Below are positions 1-7,668 of a stretch of 64,000 nucleotides of DNA, piece by piece (position 1 is the first letter of the stretch; each line of letters starts with the position of its first letter). This stretch comes from Pseudomonas resinovorans NBRC 106553 (GTDB lineage Bacteria > Pseudomonadota > Gammaproteobacteria > Pseudomonadales > Pseudomonadaceae). The notes beneath the pieces were generated by a model that was given only the letters and a program-made list of their open reading frames with translations, did no database searches and had not been told where the DNA came from. The translations under genes were made by a program, and so were the position numbers. Location: the NCBI RefSeq assembly GCF_000412695.1, contig NC_021499.1, positions 2,542,001 through 2,606,000 on the forward strand. Reading direction: 5' to 3'.

Positions 1-2
1 CG

Positions 3-365
3 ACCTGGCAGCGCCTGAATGTGGTCGCGTTCCTCGCCACCGGCATTGCCACGGAGGCCCCGGAGATCATGGGGGCACCCTATGTCGATGCGGCCGGCCA
101 CCAGTACGGCAAGCTTTCCGGGCAACCCATGCTGATCTTCGAGGGCGATATCGCCGGCTTGCAGAAGGCACGGCATGCCGGCATCGCGCGTGATTTGACG
201 ATCCTTCCCTACGTCTCCGCGATGTTCTCCACCTATCACGACGAGGCCAATCGCGCGGTATTCCTGGCCGAAGACCCCGAGAACATGGACCTGGTGGGTT
301 TGGCCTTGCGCGGCCCGAAGAAGGCGGTGGACAAGGCGATCAAGGGCCTGGCCCTGCACAAGTGA
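3..365 (+). CDS. DUF2000 family protein, 5'-truncated by the window edge
   Basis: The reading frame is open from base 3 and reads TWQRLNVVAFLATGIA before the first possible internal start, a GTG at 21. The true start therefore lies upstream of the window and about 120 residues remain. The order RLN..AFL, a central GAPYVDA..Y and a final AVDKAIKGLALHK fits DUF2000, a small single-domain family with a peptidyl-tRNA hydrolase II-like fold and no settled function. The gene lies upstream of, and convergent with, the LysR gene next door, with a 57-base gap. Family assignment is from recognised pattern only. Confidence 0.75.
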   Translation, partial: TWQRLNVVAFLATGIATEAPEIMGAPYVDAAGHQYGKLSGQPMLIFEGDIAGLQKARHAGIARDLTILPYVSAMFSTYHDEANRAVFLAEDPENMDLVGLALRGPKKAVDKAIKGLALHK

Positions 366-422
366 CCGCCAGGATCGAAGTTGGGTAGCGCGGCAGGGTT
401 CAGCGCCCGGCCGCCGGTCTTT

Positions 423-1292
423 TCAAGGGGACGCGGAAAGTCGCAGCGTCCTGAGCAACAGGTCATGGAGGCTGTCGACGGCTTTCGAGCCGCGAGAGGC
501 CCGGCTGCGGAACACGGCGACCTCCATCGGCTCCAGCGGGCCGAGGCCTTGCTCGCTCCCGAGGATCTTCAGGTGGGGTGGCGCGCTGCACTGGGTGAGC
601 ACCGCCACCGCCAGTCCACTTTCGACGGCGGCGATCTGGCCCGCCAGGCTGGAGCTGTTGTACACCACCTTGAACCGGCGCCCCTGGAGCGCCAGCGAGT
701 GCAAGGCGCTGCGCTTGGCGAGGCTGGCATCTTCGTAGACGGCAATGGGCAGGGGGTCGCGCCGCCACACCTGAAACTGGGCGTCGCCCACCCATACCAT
801 GGGCTCGTGGAACAACAGGGTTCCGTGGCGAGGACTGTCGCGGGAAACCAGGGCCAGATCCAGGTCGCCGCTTTTCACCCTGGGGATCAGGGAAGTCGAC
901 TGCTCACAGTTGAGCTCTATTTCCACCGCACCGAAATTCGGGGCGAACCGCTTGAGCACGGGGGTCAGGTAGCGTGCGGCATAGTCATCGGGGACGCCAA
1001 GGCGAATCCGCCCCGTCAACTCCTCACCATGAAAGGCTGCCTGGGTTTCGGCATGCAGATCGAGCATTCGCCGCGCATAGCCCAGCAACAATTGGCCCTG
1101 GGGCGTGAGCTGGTGCTGGCGCGGGCCGCGAACCAGGAGTTGGCAGGCCAGGGCCGCCTCCAGCTTCTTGATCTGCATGCTCACCGCCGACTGCGACCGA
1201 TGTACCTCAGGGGCGGCCCCGGAAAGCGATCCGGCATCCACCACCGCGACGAAGCATTTCAGCCAATCGATCTGCAGGTCCTGGAAGGTCAT
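423..1292 (-). CDS. LysR-family transcriptional regulator
   Basis: The 289-residue protein has the usual LysR length. An N-terminal winged helix-turn-helix (about residues 5-65, with GSLSGAAPEVHRSQSAVSMQIKKLE as the helix-turn-helix) is followed by a substrate-binding domain starting near GRIRLGVPDDYAARYL. It is divergent from the AzlC gene across 169 bases, which makes it the likely local regulator of the azlCD exporter. A GATA-GCT-TATC dyad at 1320-1330, just upstream of its own start, is a candidate LysR box. The inducer cannot be told from sequence. Confidence 0.9.
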   Translation of the reverse strand: MTFQDLQIDWLKCFVAVVDAGSLSGAAPEVHRSQSAVSMQIKKLEAALACQLLVRGPRQHQLTPQGQLLLGYARRMLDLHAETQAAFHGEELTGRIRLGVPDDYAARYLTPVLKRFAPNFGAVEIELNCEQSTSLIPRVKSGDLDLALVSRDSPRHGTLLFHEPMVWVGDAQFQVWRRDPLPIAVYEDASLAKRSALHSLALQGRRFKVVYNSSSLAGQIAAVESGLAVAVLTQCSAPPHLKILGSEQGLGPLEPMEVAVFRSRASRGSKAVDSLHDLLLRTLRLSASP

Positions 1293-1319
1293 GGTCGTGC
1301 CTCGGTCATTCGATTAGCG

Positions 1320-1330
1320 GATAGCTTATC
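1320..1330. promoter_or_regulatory. Candidate LysR-box dyad in the lysR/azlC divergent promoter region
   Basis: GATA-N3-TATC dyad lies 28 bases upstream of the LysR start in an AT-rich patch (1315-1353) of an otherwise GC-rich intergenic region. LysR regulators usually bind a short interrupted dyad between the divergent genes. The assignment rests on position and symmetry only. Confidence 0.3.
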
Positions 1331-1461
1331 GCTGTTTTATGCGATTTTCTCGAGAAGACCGGGCAGGCATAGTGTCCGGCAGGTCGGGTACCGTCGCGCA
1401 TCGCGATGCAGCACCAGGCAACTGAAATCGAAACAGAACGGAGCCCGGGAGCGAGCACGAC

Positions 1462-2178
1462 ATGATCGATGTCGACAACAAGCTGCATGAGTTCGACCGC
1501 CACATGGTGTGGGTCGGCTTCGCCAAACTGGCGCCTATCTCGCTGTTCGTGGCGGTGTTTGGCGCCGCCTTCGGGCTGGCGGCCACCCAGGCGGGGCTGA
1601 GCGACACCGTCATCGTCGCGATGAGCACCCTGGTGTTCGCCGGCGCGTCGCAGTTCGCCGCACTGGAACTGTGGGGGCCGGACGTTTCGCTCATCACCCT
1701 GGTCATCACCGTATTCGCCATCAACGCACGGCACTTGCTGATGGGGGCCACGCTCTATCCGTGGTTGCAGCATCTCCCGTTGGCCAAGCGCTACGGCGTG
1801 ATGCTGGTCGCGTCGGACGCCAACTGGGCGCTATCCATGCAGGCATTCGGCAGCCGTCAGCCCGGTATCGGGCTGCTGCTGGGGGGAGGGCTTGCGATCT
1901 GGTTGTCCTGGGTGATCGGCACCTGGCTCGGGGTCCTTTCCGGTGGTGCCATCCAGAGTCCCAAGGCACTGGGCCTGGACATGGTGATGGGCTGTTTCCT
2001 GCTGGCCATGGTGGTTGGCGGGGACAAGAACCTGCGGCTGCTGGTGATCTGGATCGTCGCCGCCTGTGCGTCGCTCCTGGCCTACCGATTCTTGCCCGAG
2101 AACAGCCACGTGGTCGTGGGTGCGGTGGCCGGTGGCATCGCCGGGACGATCTGGACGGAGAGCAAGCATGAGCATTGA
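1462..2178 (+). CDS. azlC: AzlC-family branched-chain amino acid exporter, large subunit
   Basis: The 238-residue membrane protein carries the AzlC hallmark region AFGLAATQAGLSDTVIVAMSTLVFAGASQFAALELW near residues 35-70 and several further hydrophobic helices. AzlC with AzlD forms an inner-membrane exporter of branched-chain or related amino acids. The next gene overlaps by 11 bases and encodes AzlD, so the two are translationally coupled. The substrate is not fixed by sequence; the adjacent LysR gene probably controls the pair. Confidence 0.9.
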   Translation: MIDVDNKLHEFDRHMVWVGFAKLAPISLFVAVFGAAFGLAATQAGLSDTVIVAMSTLVFAGASQFAALELWGPDVSLITLVITVFAINARHLLMGATLYPWLQHLPLAKRYGVMLVASDANWALSMQAFGSRQPGIGLLLGGGLAIWLSWVIGTWLGVLSGGAIQSPKALGLDMVMGCFLLAMVVGGDKNLRLLVIWIVAACASLLAYRFLPENSHVVVGAVAGGIAGTIWTESKHEH

Positions 2179-2476
2179 GACGACAGGCCTGGGCGCCCTG
2201 GCATTGGTGCTGATCATGGCGTTCGTGACCTTGGTGACACGCTGGGGCGGTGTCTACGTGATGTCCTTCGTGCCCATCGGCTACCGGGTCAGGCAGTTCA
2301 TCGGCGCCATGTCGGGTTCGGTGCTGGTGGCGCTTCTGGCCCCGATGGCGTTGCAGGGCGACAACGCCGCGCGACTGGCGCTCCTGACCACGGCGGCAAC
2401 CATGCTGCTGCTGAAGAAGCCGCTACCGGCCATTGCGGCGGGCGTACTGGCGGCGGCTCTCTTCCGGCAGTTCTAG
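2168..2476 (+). CDS. azlD: AzlD-family branched-chain amino acid exporter, small subunit
   Basis: The start is the ATG at 2168 (MSIETTGLG), inside the last codons of azlC. A longer in-frame extension upstream would overlap azlC deeply and is not credible. The 102-residue product has three to four hydrophobic segments and the AzlD-like VTRWGGVYV..VPIGYRVRQFIGAMSGSVLVALLAP pattern. It is the small partner of AzlC, and both are expected in the inner membrane. Confidence 0.88.
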   Translation: MSIETTGLGALALVLIMAFVTLVTRWGGVYVMSFVPIGYRVRQFIGAMSGSVLVALLAPMALQGDNAARLALLTTAATMLLLKKPLPAIAAGVLAAALFRQF

Positions 2477-2694
2477 TTCTTCCCTGGCGAGACGCTGAGA
2501 TCTCGGAGTCGCGTCAGCCTCAGGCCCTGGCCCCGTTCGAACCAACGGATATGGCACACGGGGGCTCCCGGTCATTCGTCGGCCACCGGACGGCACCCTC
2601 GTTCGACGGCTCGTGGGGCGGTTCGGCCGGGCGCCTGCGCAGGTATACTGGCCGCCGCGCACGCATCGAGTCCGCCTGAGAGAACAAGAACCGC

Positions 2695-3639
2695 ATGACC
2701 GCCATTGCCCGCTACCAGGCCTGTGACTCGGATGAGTTGGCCGATGCCCTTGCCGGCTGGAGCCAGGCCTATACCCAGATCGGCCGCGGCCGTCTGCAGG
2801 CGGAGCTGCTGCAGCTGACCCTTCCCGAAGCCTCGCTGATCTACGAGCGATCCAACCTGCACTTGCACGAGACCATGGCCCCGCCGTTGGACCAGGTGAT
2901 CGTGGCCATCCCGCTTGGCGTCGCCGCCGAGCCTTTGTACAACGGCCGGCCGATGACCCTGGACTCGCTGGTGCTGTTGCGGGGCGGTGAGGAAGCGGAG
3001 ATCTGTGCGCCGGGCGAGTTCCGCACCATCGGCCTGGGCCTCGGCAGAGGGCTGCTCCGCGAAATGCTCGGCGAGCAGGACCAGGAAAGCTTCGAGCGCG
3101 CCCTGGACAACGGCCTATTGCACTTGTCGCCACAGGCTGCGCAGCTACTGCGGGACAACCTCTGCGGGACGCTCGCTGCCTTCGAGCGGGGCCATTGGCA
3201 AACCGACGACCAGCGCCAGGCCAGGGACGCCACGCTGTCCGCCCTGGGGCAGGTGATGCAGGCAATCGACGATGTCCCTGGCGATGCGCTTGCCCTGCCG
3301 CGCTCCCTGCCGCAAAGGCGGCGTCTGGTGCTGGCCGCCATCGAGCGGATGCAGGCGGACCTCGCCAATCCGCTGTCGCTGCCGGAGCTCTGCAAGCGCC
3401 TGAATACCAGCCAGCGCACGCTGCACTACTGCTTCCGCCAGATGTGCCAGACCTCGCCGCACCAGTTCTTCCTCAGCCTGCGCCTGGCCGAGGCGCACCG
3501 TCGGCTCAAGCAGGAGCCGCAGCAGAACATCACCGACCTGGCGCTCGAACTCGGCTTCTACGGCTCCAGCCATTTCTCCTCGTTGTACAAGCGTCATTTC
3601 GTCCGGCAACCCTCCCAACGAGGCGGTGCCTACGCCTGA
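2695..3639 (+). CDS. AraC-family regulator, EutR-like
   Basis: This 314-residue protein has a divergent N-terminal sensory half and a C-terminal AraC/XylS domain from about residue 215 (ERMQADLANPLSLPELCKRLNTSQRTLHYCFRQM, then the second helix-turn-helix ITDLALELGFYGSSHFSSLYKRHF). The arrangement resembles EutR-type ethanolamine regulators. It converges on the kinase / phospholyase / permease operon with a 22-base gap, so it is a good candidate for control of that operon. The effector is inferred from context, not shown. Confidence 0.88.
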   Translation: MTAIARYQACDSDELADALAGWSQAYTQIGRGRLQAELLQLTLPEASLIYERSNLHLHETMAPPLDQVIVAIPLGVAAEPLYNGRPMTLDSLVLLRGGEEAEICAPGEFRTIGLGLGRGLLREMLGEQDQESFERALDNGLLHLSPQAAQLLRDNLCGTLAAFERGHWQTDDQRQARDATLSALGQVMQAIDDVPGDALALPRSLPQRRRLVLAAIERMQADLANPLSLPELCKRLNTSQRTLHYCFRQMCQTSPHQFFLSLRLAEAHRRLKQEPQQNITDLALELGFYGSSHFSSLYKRHFVRQPSQRGGAYA

Positions 3640-3661
3640 GCGCAGGCGCCGGGGCATCATC

Positions 3662-4693
3662 TCAGGCGGCGTCGGTGCGGTTGCCGAGGAAGTCGCTGGC
3701 AAGGCTGCAGGCGCGCTCCACCAGTAGTGGGCCGAGCTCCGCCTTGAGTTCTTCGTTCTGCCGGGTGTGGAGCCAGCCGAGATAAGTGAAGCCGCGCAGC
3801 GCCATGAACAGCGGCAGGCTGGCCAGATCGGCAGCGCTGAGTCGCTTGACCGAGTCGTAGCCCCGCAACAGGGCCAGCTTGATCCGTTCGTAGCGCTCGT
3901 CGTCCTGGCAGAAGTACAGCGCCGTGGCCAGCTCGAACATGTGCCAGCCGAAGCCCGAGTCGTCGAAGTCGATCAGCTGCAAGCGGCCGCCATCCAGCAG
4001 CAGGTTGTCCGGCAGCAGGTCGGCATGGATCATGCCGAAGTTGTCCAGGTTGCGGCCGTAACTGCGCAGTGCCAGCCGTGCTTCCTGACGGGCCCGCTGG
4101 AGCAGTTCGTGCTGTTTGGCGCTGAGCAGGTCGAGCTCCCAGAAGCGCCCCCAGAAGGGCTCGGCGCCGAGCAGGCCTTCCTCGTCCCAGGCATGTCGGG
4201 TGAAGTCGTTGGGCTGGCGCCACTGGGCCGAGCAGAGGTGGATCCGTGCCACCAGGGCACCGGCCTCGAAGAACAGCGCATCGACATCGGTATCCGGACG
4301 AATGCCGTGCTCGGCGGAGCCCGGGGTCGTGCCGGACAGCCAGCCAAGCATGTCCACATAGCGGGACTCGCCGAGCTCCTCGCTGTGTACCTCCACCAGG
4401 TGCTCGCCAGCGCGGGTGCGGATGATCTGCGGTACGCCGATGCCGCCGGCGGCCAACTGTTCCATCCAGGTCAGTTCCGAGCGCAGGGCATCCCTGGAGT
4501 GGTAGCCGATGCGGTGCACGCGCATGGCACTGCGGGTGCCGTCGGCGCGGGTGGCGCAGAACACCGCGTTCTCGCGGTACTTGATCAGCTCCAGGTCGAC
4601 GAAATCGCCATCCCAGTGTGCCAGCGCGGCCTGGGCCAGGCGCTGCAGGCTGGCGACCTGTCGGGCCTGGTCGAGGTTGGAAAAATCGGTCAT
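3662..4693 (-). CDS. APH-fold small-molecule kinase (hydroxylysine/homoserine kinase-like)
   Basis: The 343-residue protein has an aminoglycoside-phosphotransferase fold. The Brenner motif HADLLPDN is at residues 223-230, and the metal-binding IDFDDSG follows with Asp at about 242. Members of this group phosphorylate hydroxyl groups of small amino compounds. It is the third gene of the minus-strand operon, 12 bases after the class III aminotransferase-fold gene. In animals and some bacteria the same enzyme pair is hydroxylysine kinase plus phospho-lyase. Here the likely substrate is an amino alcohol or hydroxy-amino acid. The specificity is inference; the kinase fold is clear. Confidence 0.85.
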   Translation of the reverse strand: MTDFSNLDQARQVASLQRLAQAALAHWDGDFVDLELIKYRENAVFCATRADGTRSAMRVHRIGYHSRDALRSELTWMEQLAAGGIGVPQIIRTRAGEHLVEVHSEELGESRYVDMLGWLSGTTPGSAEHGIRPDTDVDALFFEAGALVARIHLCSAQWRQPNDFTRHAWDEEGLLGAEPFWGRFWELDLLSAKQHELLQRARQEARLALRSYGRNLDNFGMIHADLLPDNLLLDGGRLQLIDFDDSGFGWHMFELATALYFCQDDERYERIKLALLRGYDSVKRLSAADLASLPLFMALRGFTYLGWLHTRQNEELKAELGPLLVERACSLASDFLGNRTDAA

Positions 4694-4705
4694 TGAAATG
4701 CTCCG

Positions 4706-5980
4706 TTACAGGCCGGTGAGGACGCTGTCCAAGGTGTCGAGGAAGTAGTCGCAGTGGTCGTCGTTGAACACCAGCGGTGGGCGGATCTTGAGGATGTTGT
4801 CGTGGGCGCCGATCTTGCTGATGAGCACGCCCCGTTCGCGCATCTGGTTGACGATGCGCCGCGCCTCGGTGCCGGCTGGCTCGCGGCTTTGGCCGTCGAG
4901 CACCAGTTCGGCGGCGAAGAACAGGCCCTTGCCGCGCACGTCGCCGATGAGCGGATGACGCTCGGCCAGCCGACCCAGGCCGGCTTCGAGGCGGGCGCCG
5001 ACCCGCAGGGCGTTGTCCTGCAGCTGTTCGTCGCGGATCACGTCGAGCACCGCCAGGCCCACCGCGGCGGCCACTGGCGAACCGCCGTAGGTGTTGAAGT
5101 ACAGGTGGCGGCGACCGAAGGCTTCGACTCGCTCCCGCGCGGCCACCACACCGGCCAGGGGGAAACCATTGCCCATGGGCTTGCCCAGGGTGACAAGGTC
5201 CGGCTCCAGCGGGTGTGCCTGGTGGCCCCACATGTGCTCGCCGGTACGGGCGAAACCGGCCTGCACCTCGTCGGCGATCAGCAGGCCACCCGCCTCGCGT
5301 ACCAGTCTGGCTACGCGTTCCAGGTAGCCGGCCGGGAGGCGCGGAATGCCCTCGTTGGCGAACAGGGTATCGATCAGCAGCGCGGCCAGGCCGAAGCCGG
5401 CCTCCTGCAGCGAAGCGATGGCCTCGGCCACCTTCGCGACATAGCGCTCGGCGAGTTCCTCGGCGCTGCCCTGGGTGTGGTAGAGGCAGGGAATGGGTAC
5501 CGCGCGCACATGGGGCGGCAACGGTTCGCTGCGGGGCAGGGCGGTCGCCAGTTCGGCCAGGCTGGCGGTGTTGCCGTGGTAGTTGTAGTCGCTGACTATC
5601 ACGCCCATGCGCCCCGTCTCGAAGCGCGCCATGCGCAAGGCCAGTTCATTGGACTCGCTGCCGGTGCAGGTGAACATCAGGCTGTCCAGCGGCTCGGCGA
5701 AGGTGGCGGTGAGGCGCTCGGCGTAGGTCACGATGCGCTCGGTGAGGTAGCGGGTATGGATGTTCAGGTTCGCTGCCTGCTCGGCCATGGCCGCCACCAC
5801 TCTCGGGTGGCAGTGGCCGACCGAGGGCACGTTGTTGTAGACGTCCAGGTAACGCTTGCCGCCGGCGTCGGTCAGCCAGACGCCTTCACCCTTCACCAGC
5901 TCCAGGGGTTGGTCGTAGAACAGCGGCGAAGCGTCGCCCATGACGCGATGGCGGCGTTGCAGCAGGGTGGCTTCAGACAT
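4706..5980 (-). CDS. Class III aminotransferase-fold PLP enzyme, probable phospho-lyase
   Basis: The 424-residue PLP enzyme shows the class III signature ADEVQAGFAR (Asp237) and the PLP lysine in TLGKPMGNG (Lys267). The N-terminal YLDVYNNVPSVGHCHP and the GKPMGNG environment resemble the AGXT2L1/AGXT2L2 group. These eliminate phosphate and ammonia from phosphoethanolamine or phosphohydroxylysine rather than transaminate. A kinase gene directly downstream supports a phosphorylate-then-eliminate route. The start overlaps the permease stop by 8 bases, showing coupling. A true transaminase is the alternative; an alignment of active-site residues would decide. Confidence 0.82.
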   Translation of the reverse strand: MSEATLLQRRHRVMGDASPLFYDQPLELVKGEGVWLTDAGGKRYLDVYNNVPSVGHCHPRVVAAMAEQAANLNIHTRYLTERIVTYAERLTATFAEPLDSLMFTCTGSESNELALRMARFETGRMGVIVSDYNYHGNTASLAELATALPRSEPLPPHVRAVPIPCLYHTQGSAEELAERYVAKVAEAIASLQEAGFGLAALLIDTLFANEGIPRLPAGYLERVARLVREAGGLLIADEVQAGFARTGEHMWGHQAHPLEPDLVTLGKPMGNGFPLAGVVAARERVEAFGRRHLYFNTYGGSPVAAAVGLAVLDVIRDEQLQDNALRVGARLEAGLGRLAERHPLIGDVRGKGLFFAAELVLDGQSREPAGTEARRIVNQMRERGVLISKIGAHDNILKIRPPLVFNDDHCDYFLDTLDSVLTGL

Positions 5981-7289
5981 GGTCCGGGTTCTCCAGGGGC
6001 TTGCCGGTGCGGCCGGCGCGCAATGCGTAGTTGAGGACCAGCGCGGCCATCACGACGGCCAGGGCGCTGAGCAGGGTCACTTCCAGCTGGAAGCAGGCGG
6101 CGATCACCACCAGGGTCAGGGCCATGCCGGCCCCGGCCACCACCGGTCCGCCAGGCAGGCGGAACGGTCGGGCAGCGAGGGCCTGGCTGCGACGCAGGCG
6201 CAGGTAGGCGGCGAACAGCACCAGGTGGCAACTGCTGATCAGCAGCACCAGTCCCAGCAGCATTCGTTCCGGTGGCACCACGGTCAGCGGCAGGCCGATG
6301 GCGGTCAGCACCAGCAGGGCTACGTAGGGGGAGCCACGGCGATTGGTGCGGGTCAGGGCTGTCGGGAAGTAGCCGTCGCGAGCCAGGGCGTAGATTTGCC
6401 GGGAGGCGGAGAAGACCAGGGAGAACAGGGTGGCGAGCAGCCCGCACACAGCCCCCGACCCCACCAGCAGCGGCAGCCAGTCGTCTTCTCCGAAGAGCCC
6501 GCCATGGGTCATGGCGGCATACAGCGGATCGGCGGCACTGCCGATGACCTCGAGGCCAGCCACGCCCGGCGCGGCAACCATCACGATCAGTGCGGTGAGC
6601 AGCAGGGTGCTGACGGCGGTGATGATCCCGCGCGGCATGGTGCGACCCGGATCGGCGGCCTCTTCGGCGGCGGAGCTGACCTGCTCGATGCAGATGAACA
6701 TCCAGATGGCGAAGGGCACGCAGGCGAACACGCCGCCCAGACTGGCGTTCTGCAGCAGCTCGCCTGAAGCCGGCAGCAGGGTGCTCCACTGCACATGGGG
6801 CAGCATGCTGCAACCGAAGGTCAGCAGCGCGACAGCGGCCACGCCGCCTGCAATCAGGGTAAGGCCAAGGGCCTCACCGACACCCACGACGTGGATGCCG
6901 ATGATCAGCACGAACAGACCGATGCGTACCGGCCAGCCACCGATGCCGAACATCGACTCCATGTAGCCCGCGAGGAAGCTCGCCACCGTGCCGGTACCGA
7001 TGCACAGCGCCAGTGCGCAGGCGCTGCCGACCAGGTAGCCGGCGAACGGCCCGAAGGCCAGCTGGGCGTAGGCGAACACGCCACCGGCATGGGGCTGCGC
7101 CGTGGACAGTTCGGCGACGCATAGCGAGAGGCCGCCGCAGAGCGCCGCCATCAGCAGCACCGCCAGCAGCATGTTGGTCCAGCCGTTTCCGGCCAGTCCG
7201 TAGTTCCAGCCGGAGAACTGTCCGGCGATGACCAGGGAAATGCCGAGCCCGGCGATCTGGGGCCAGCGGAGTACGCCTTGTTTGAGCAT
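5973..7289 (-). CDS. APC-superfamily amine/amino acid permease (ethanolamine permease-like)
   Basis: The start is taken as the ATG at 7289 (MLKQGVLRWPQIAG); 25 in-frame codons upstream lack membrane character. The product of 438 residues has about twelve hydrophobic helices. GLGISLVIAGQFSGWNYGLAG in helix 1 recalls the Eat/ethanolamine permease branch of the APC superfamily. It is the first gene of the operon with the phospholyase and the kinase, so it probably imports their amino-alcohol or hydroxylysine-type substrate. A conserved leader element (7419-7520) and a possible leader peptide precede it. Confidence 0.87.
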   Translation of the reverse strand: MLKQGVLRWPQIAGLGISLVIAGQFSGWNYGLAGNGWTNMLLAVLLMAALCGGLSLCVAELSTAQPHAGGVFAYAQLAFGPFAGYLVGSACALALCIGTGTVASFLAGYMESMFGIGGWPVRIGLFVLIIGIHVVGVGEALGLTLIAGGVAAVALLTFGCSMLPHVQWSTLLPASGELLQNASLGGVFACVPFAIWMFICIEQVSSAAEEAADPGRTMPRGIITAVSTLLLTALIVMVAAPGVAGLEVIGSAADPLYAAMTHGGLFGEDDWLPLLVGSGAVCGLLATLFSLVFSASRQIYALARDGYFPTALTRTNRRGSPYVALLVLTAIGLPLTVVPPERMLLGLVLLISSCHLVLFAAYLRLRRSQALAARPFRLPGGPVVAGAGMALTLVVIAACFQLEVTLLSALAVVMAALVLNYALRAGRTGKPLENPDHV

Positions 7290-7333
7290 GGTGGGTGTCC
7301 CTTGCCTGAAGAGTGGGTGCGATCGGGGGCGGT

Positions 7334-7408
7334 TCAGCCGCGTGCGCCGGAGGGCGACGGGCAAGGGAGGGCGCCGGCCGGGGCCGGGGCGGAGATGGTT
7401 GGCTGCAT
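7334..7408 (-). CDS. Possible 24-codon leader peptide upstream of the permease
   Basis: An ATG at 7408 opens a frame of 24 codons rich in Ala, Pro, Ser and Gly, ending in TGA at 7336-7334, 44 bases before the permease ATG. A weak purine run (AAGAAGGG) lies about 8 bases upstream of its start. It sits immediately after the conserved leader element. It may be chance in GC-rich DNA, since no homologue can be judged at this length. Confidence 0.2.
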   Translation of the reverse strand: MQPTISAPAPAGALPCPSPSGARG

Positions 7409-7418
7409 GGAGCGACCC

Positions 7419-7520
7419 TTCTTGTTGTTGTACCGGGGTTAAGCCGCCCGTACGCGATGGCGACGGGGCGGGCAGAAGGTACGAAGGGGCCGGAGCGGGG
7501 CGATATCAAAAAAATGCAAA
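7419..7520 (-). promoter_or_regulatory. Conserved ~100-bp leader element, copy A (upstream of the permease operon)
   Basis: Read on the minus strand, this stretch begins TTTGCATTTTTTTGATATC and ends ACAACAACAAGAA. It aligns along its whole length, with few gaps, with 11097-11196 on the plus strand. Between the ends a short GC stem (CCGCCC/GGGCGG) encloses the conserved CGTCGCCA. On the plus strand TATCAAAAAAATG is one base from the IHF consensus. Both copies point toward the gene they precede. Function is unknown; a shared regulated promoter/leader or an untranslated structured RNA are both possible. Confidence 0.6.
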
Positions 7521-7570
7521 GAGCCGGACGGGTGACGAGCGCTCGTCACTCGTCCGGCTGACTCTTTGCA
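7515..7570. repeat. Long interrupted palindrome between divergent permease and AraC genes
   Basis: The core GTGACGAGCGCTCGTCAC is an 18-bp perfect palindrome centred at 7540/7541. It is extended by CCGGACG arms with one mismatch, and by outer TGCAAAGAG/CTCTTTGCA arms separated by a 4-base bulge on the right side. Together they could form a hairpin of about 25 bp per arm. On the minus strand it runs straight into the T-run of leader element A, so terminator, operator and cruciform readings all remain open. Confidence 0.7.
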
Positions 7571-7668
7571 AAATATTTCAGTCTTACTACGATGGCCGGC
7601 GGCCGGGAGCGTCTCTTCGGCCGCGACAGCCTTCATTGATCTTTCGAGCCTCAGCGCCAGGGCGTTCC

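Larger units (their letters stand above)
7290..7668. other. Divergent intergenic region, permease operon / AraC regulator
   Basis: This 379-base gap holds, from left to right, a possible leader peptide, leader element A and the long palindrome, all described separately. The remaining 7571-7668 is the leader of the AraC gene and shows no conserved motif that I recognise. In-frame ORF sequence before 7669 lacks protein-like features. Confidence 0.6.

Noticed and set aside
4754..6034. A 426-codon plus-strand frame opposite the class III PLP enzyme
   Set aside because: Low-complexity His/Gln/Gly composition; the minus strand holds PLP and Lys motifs of a real enzyme.
7228..7668. 147-residue N-terminal extension of the AraC gene at 7669
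   Set aside because: It runs over the palindrome and leader element, is Arg/Gly-rich, and the paralogue at 36623 begins at the equivalent of 7669.
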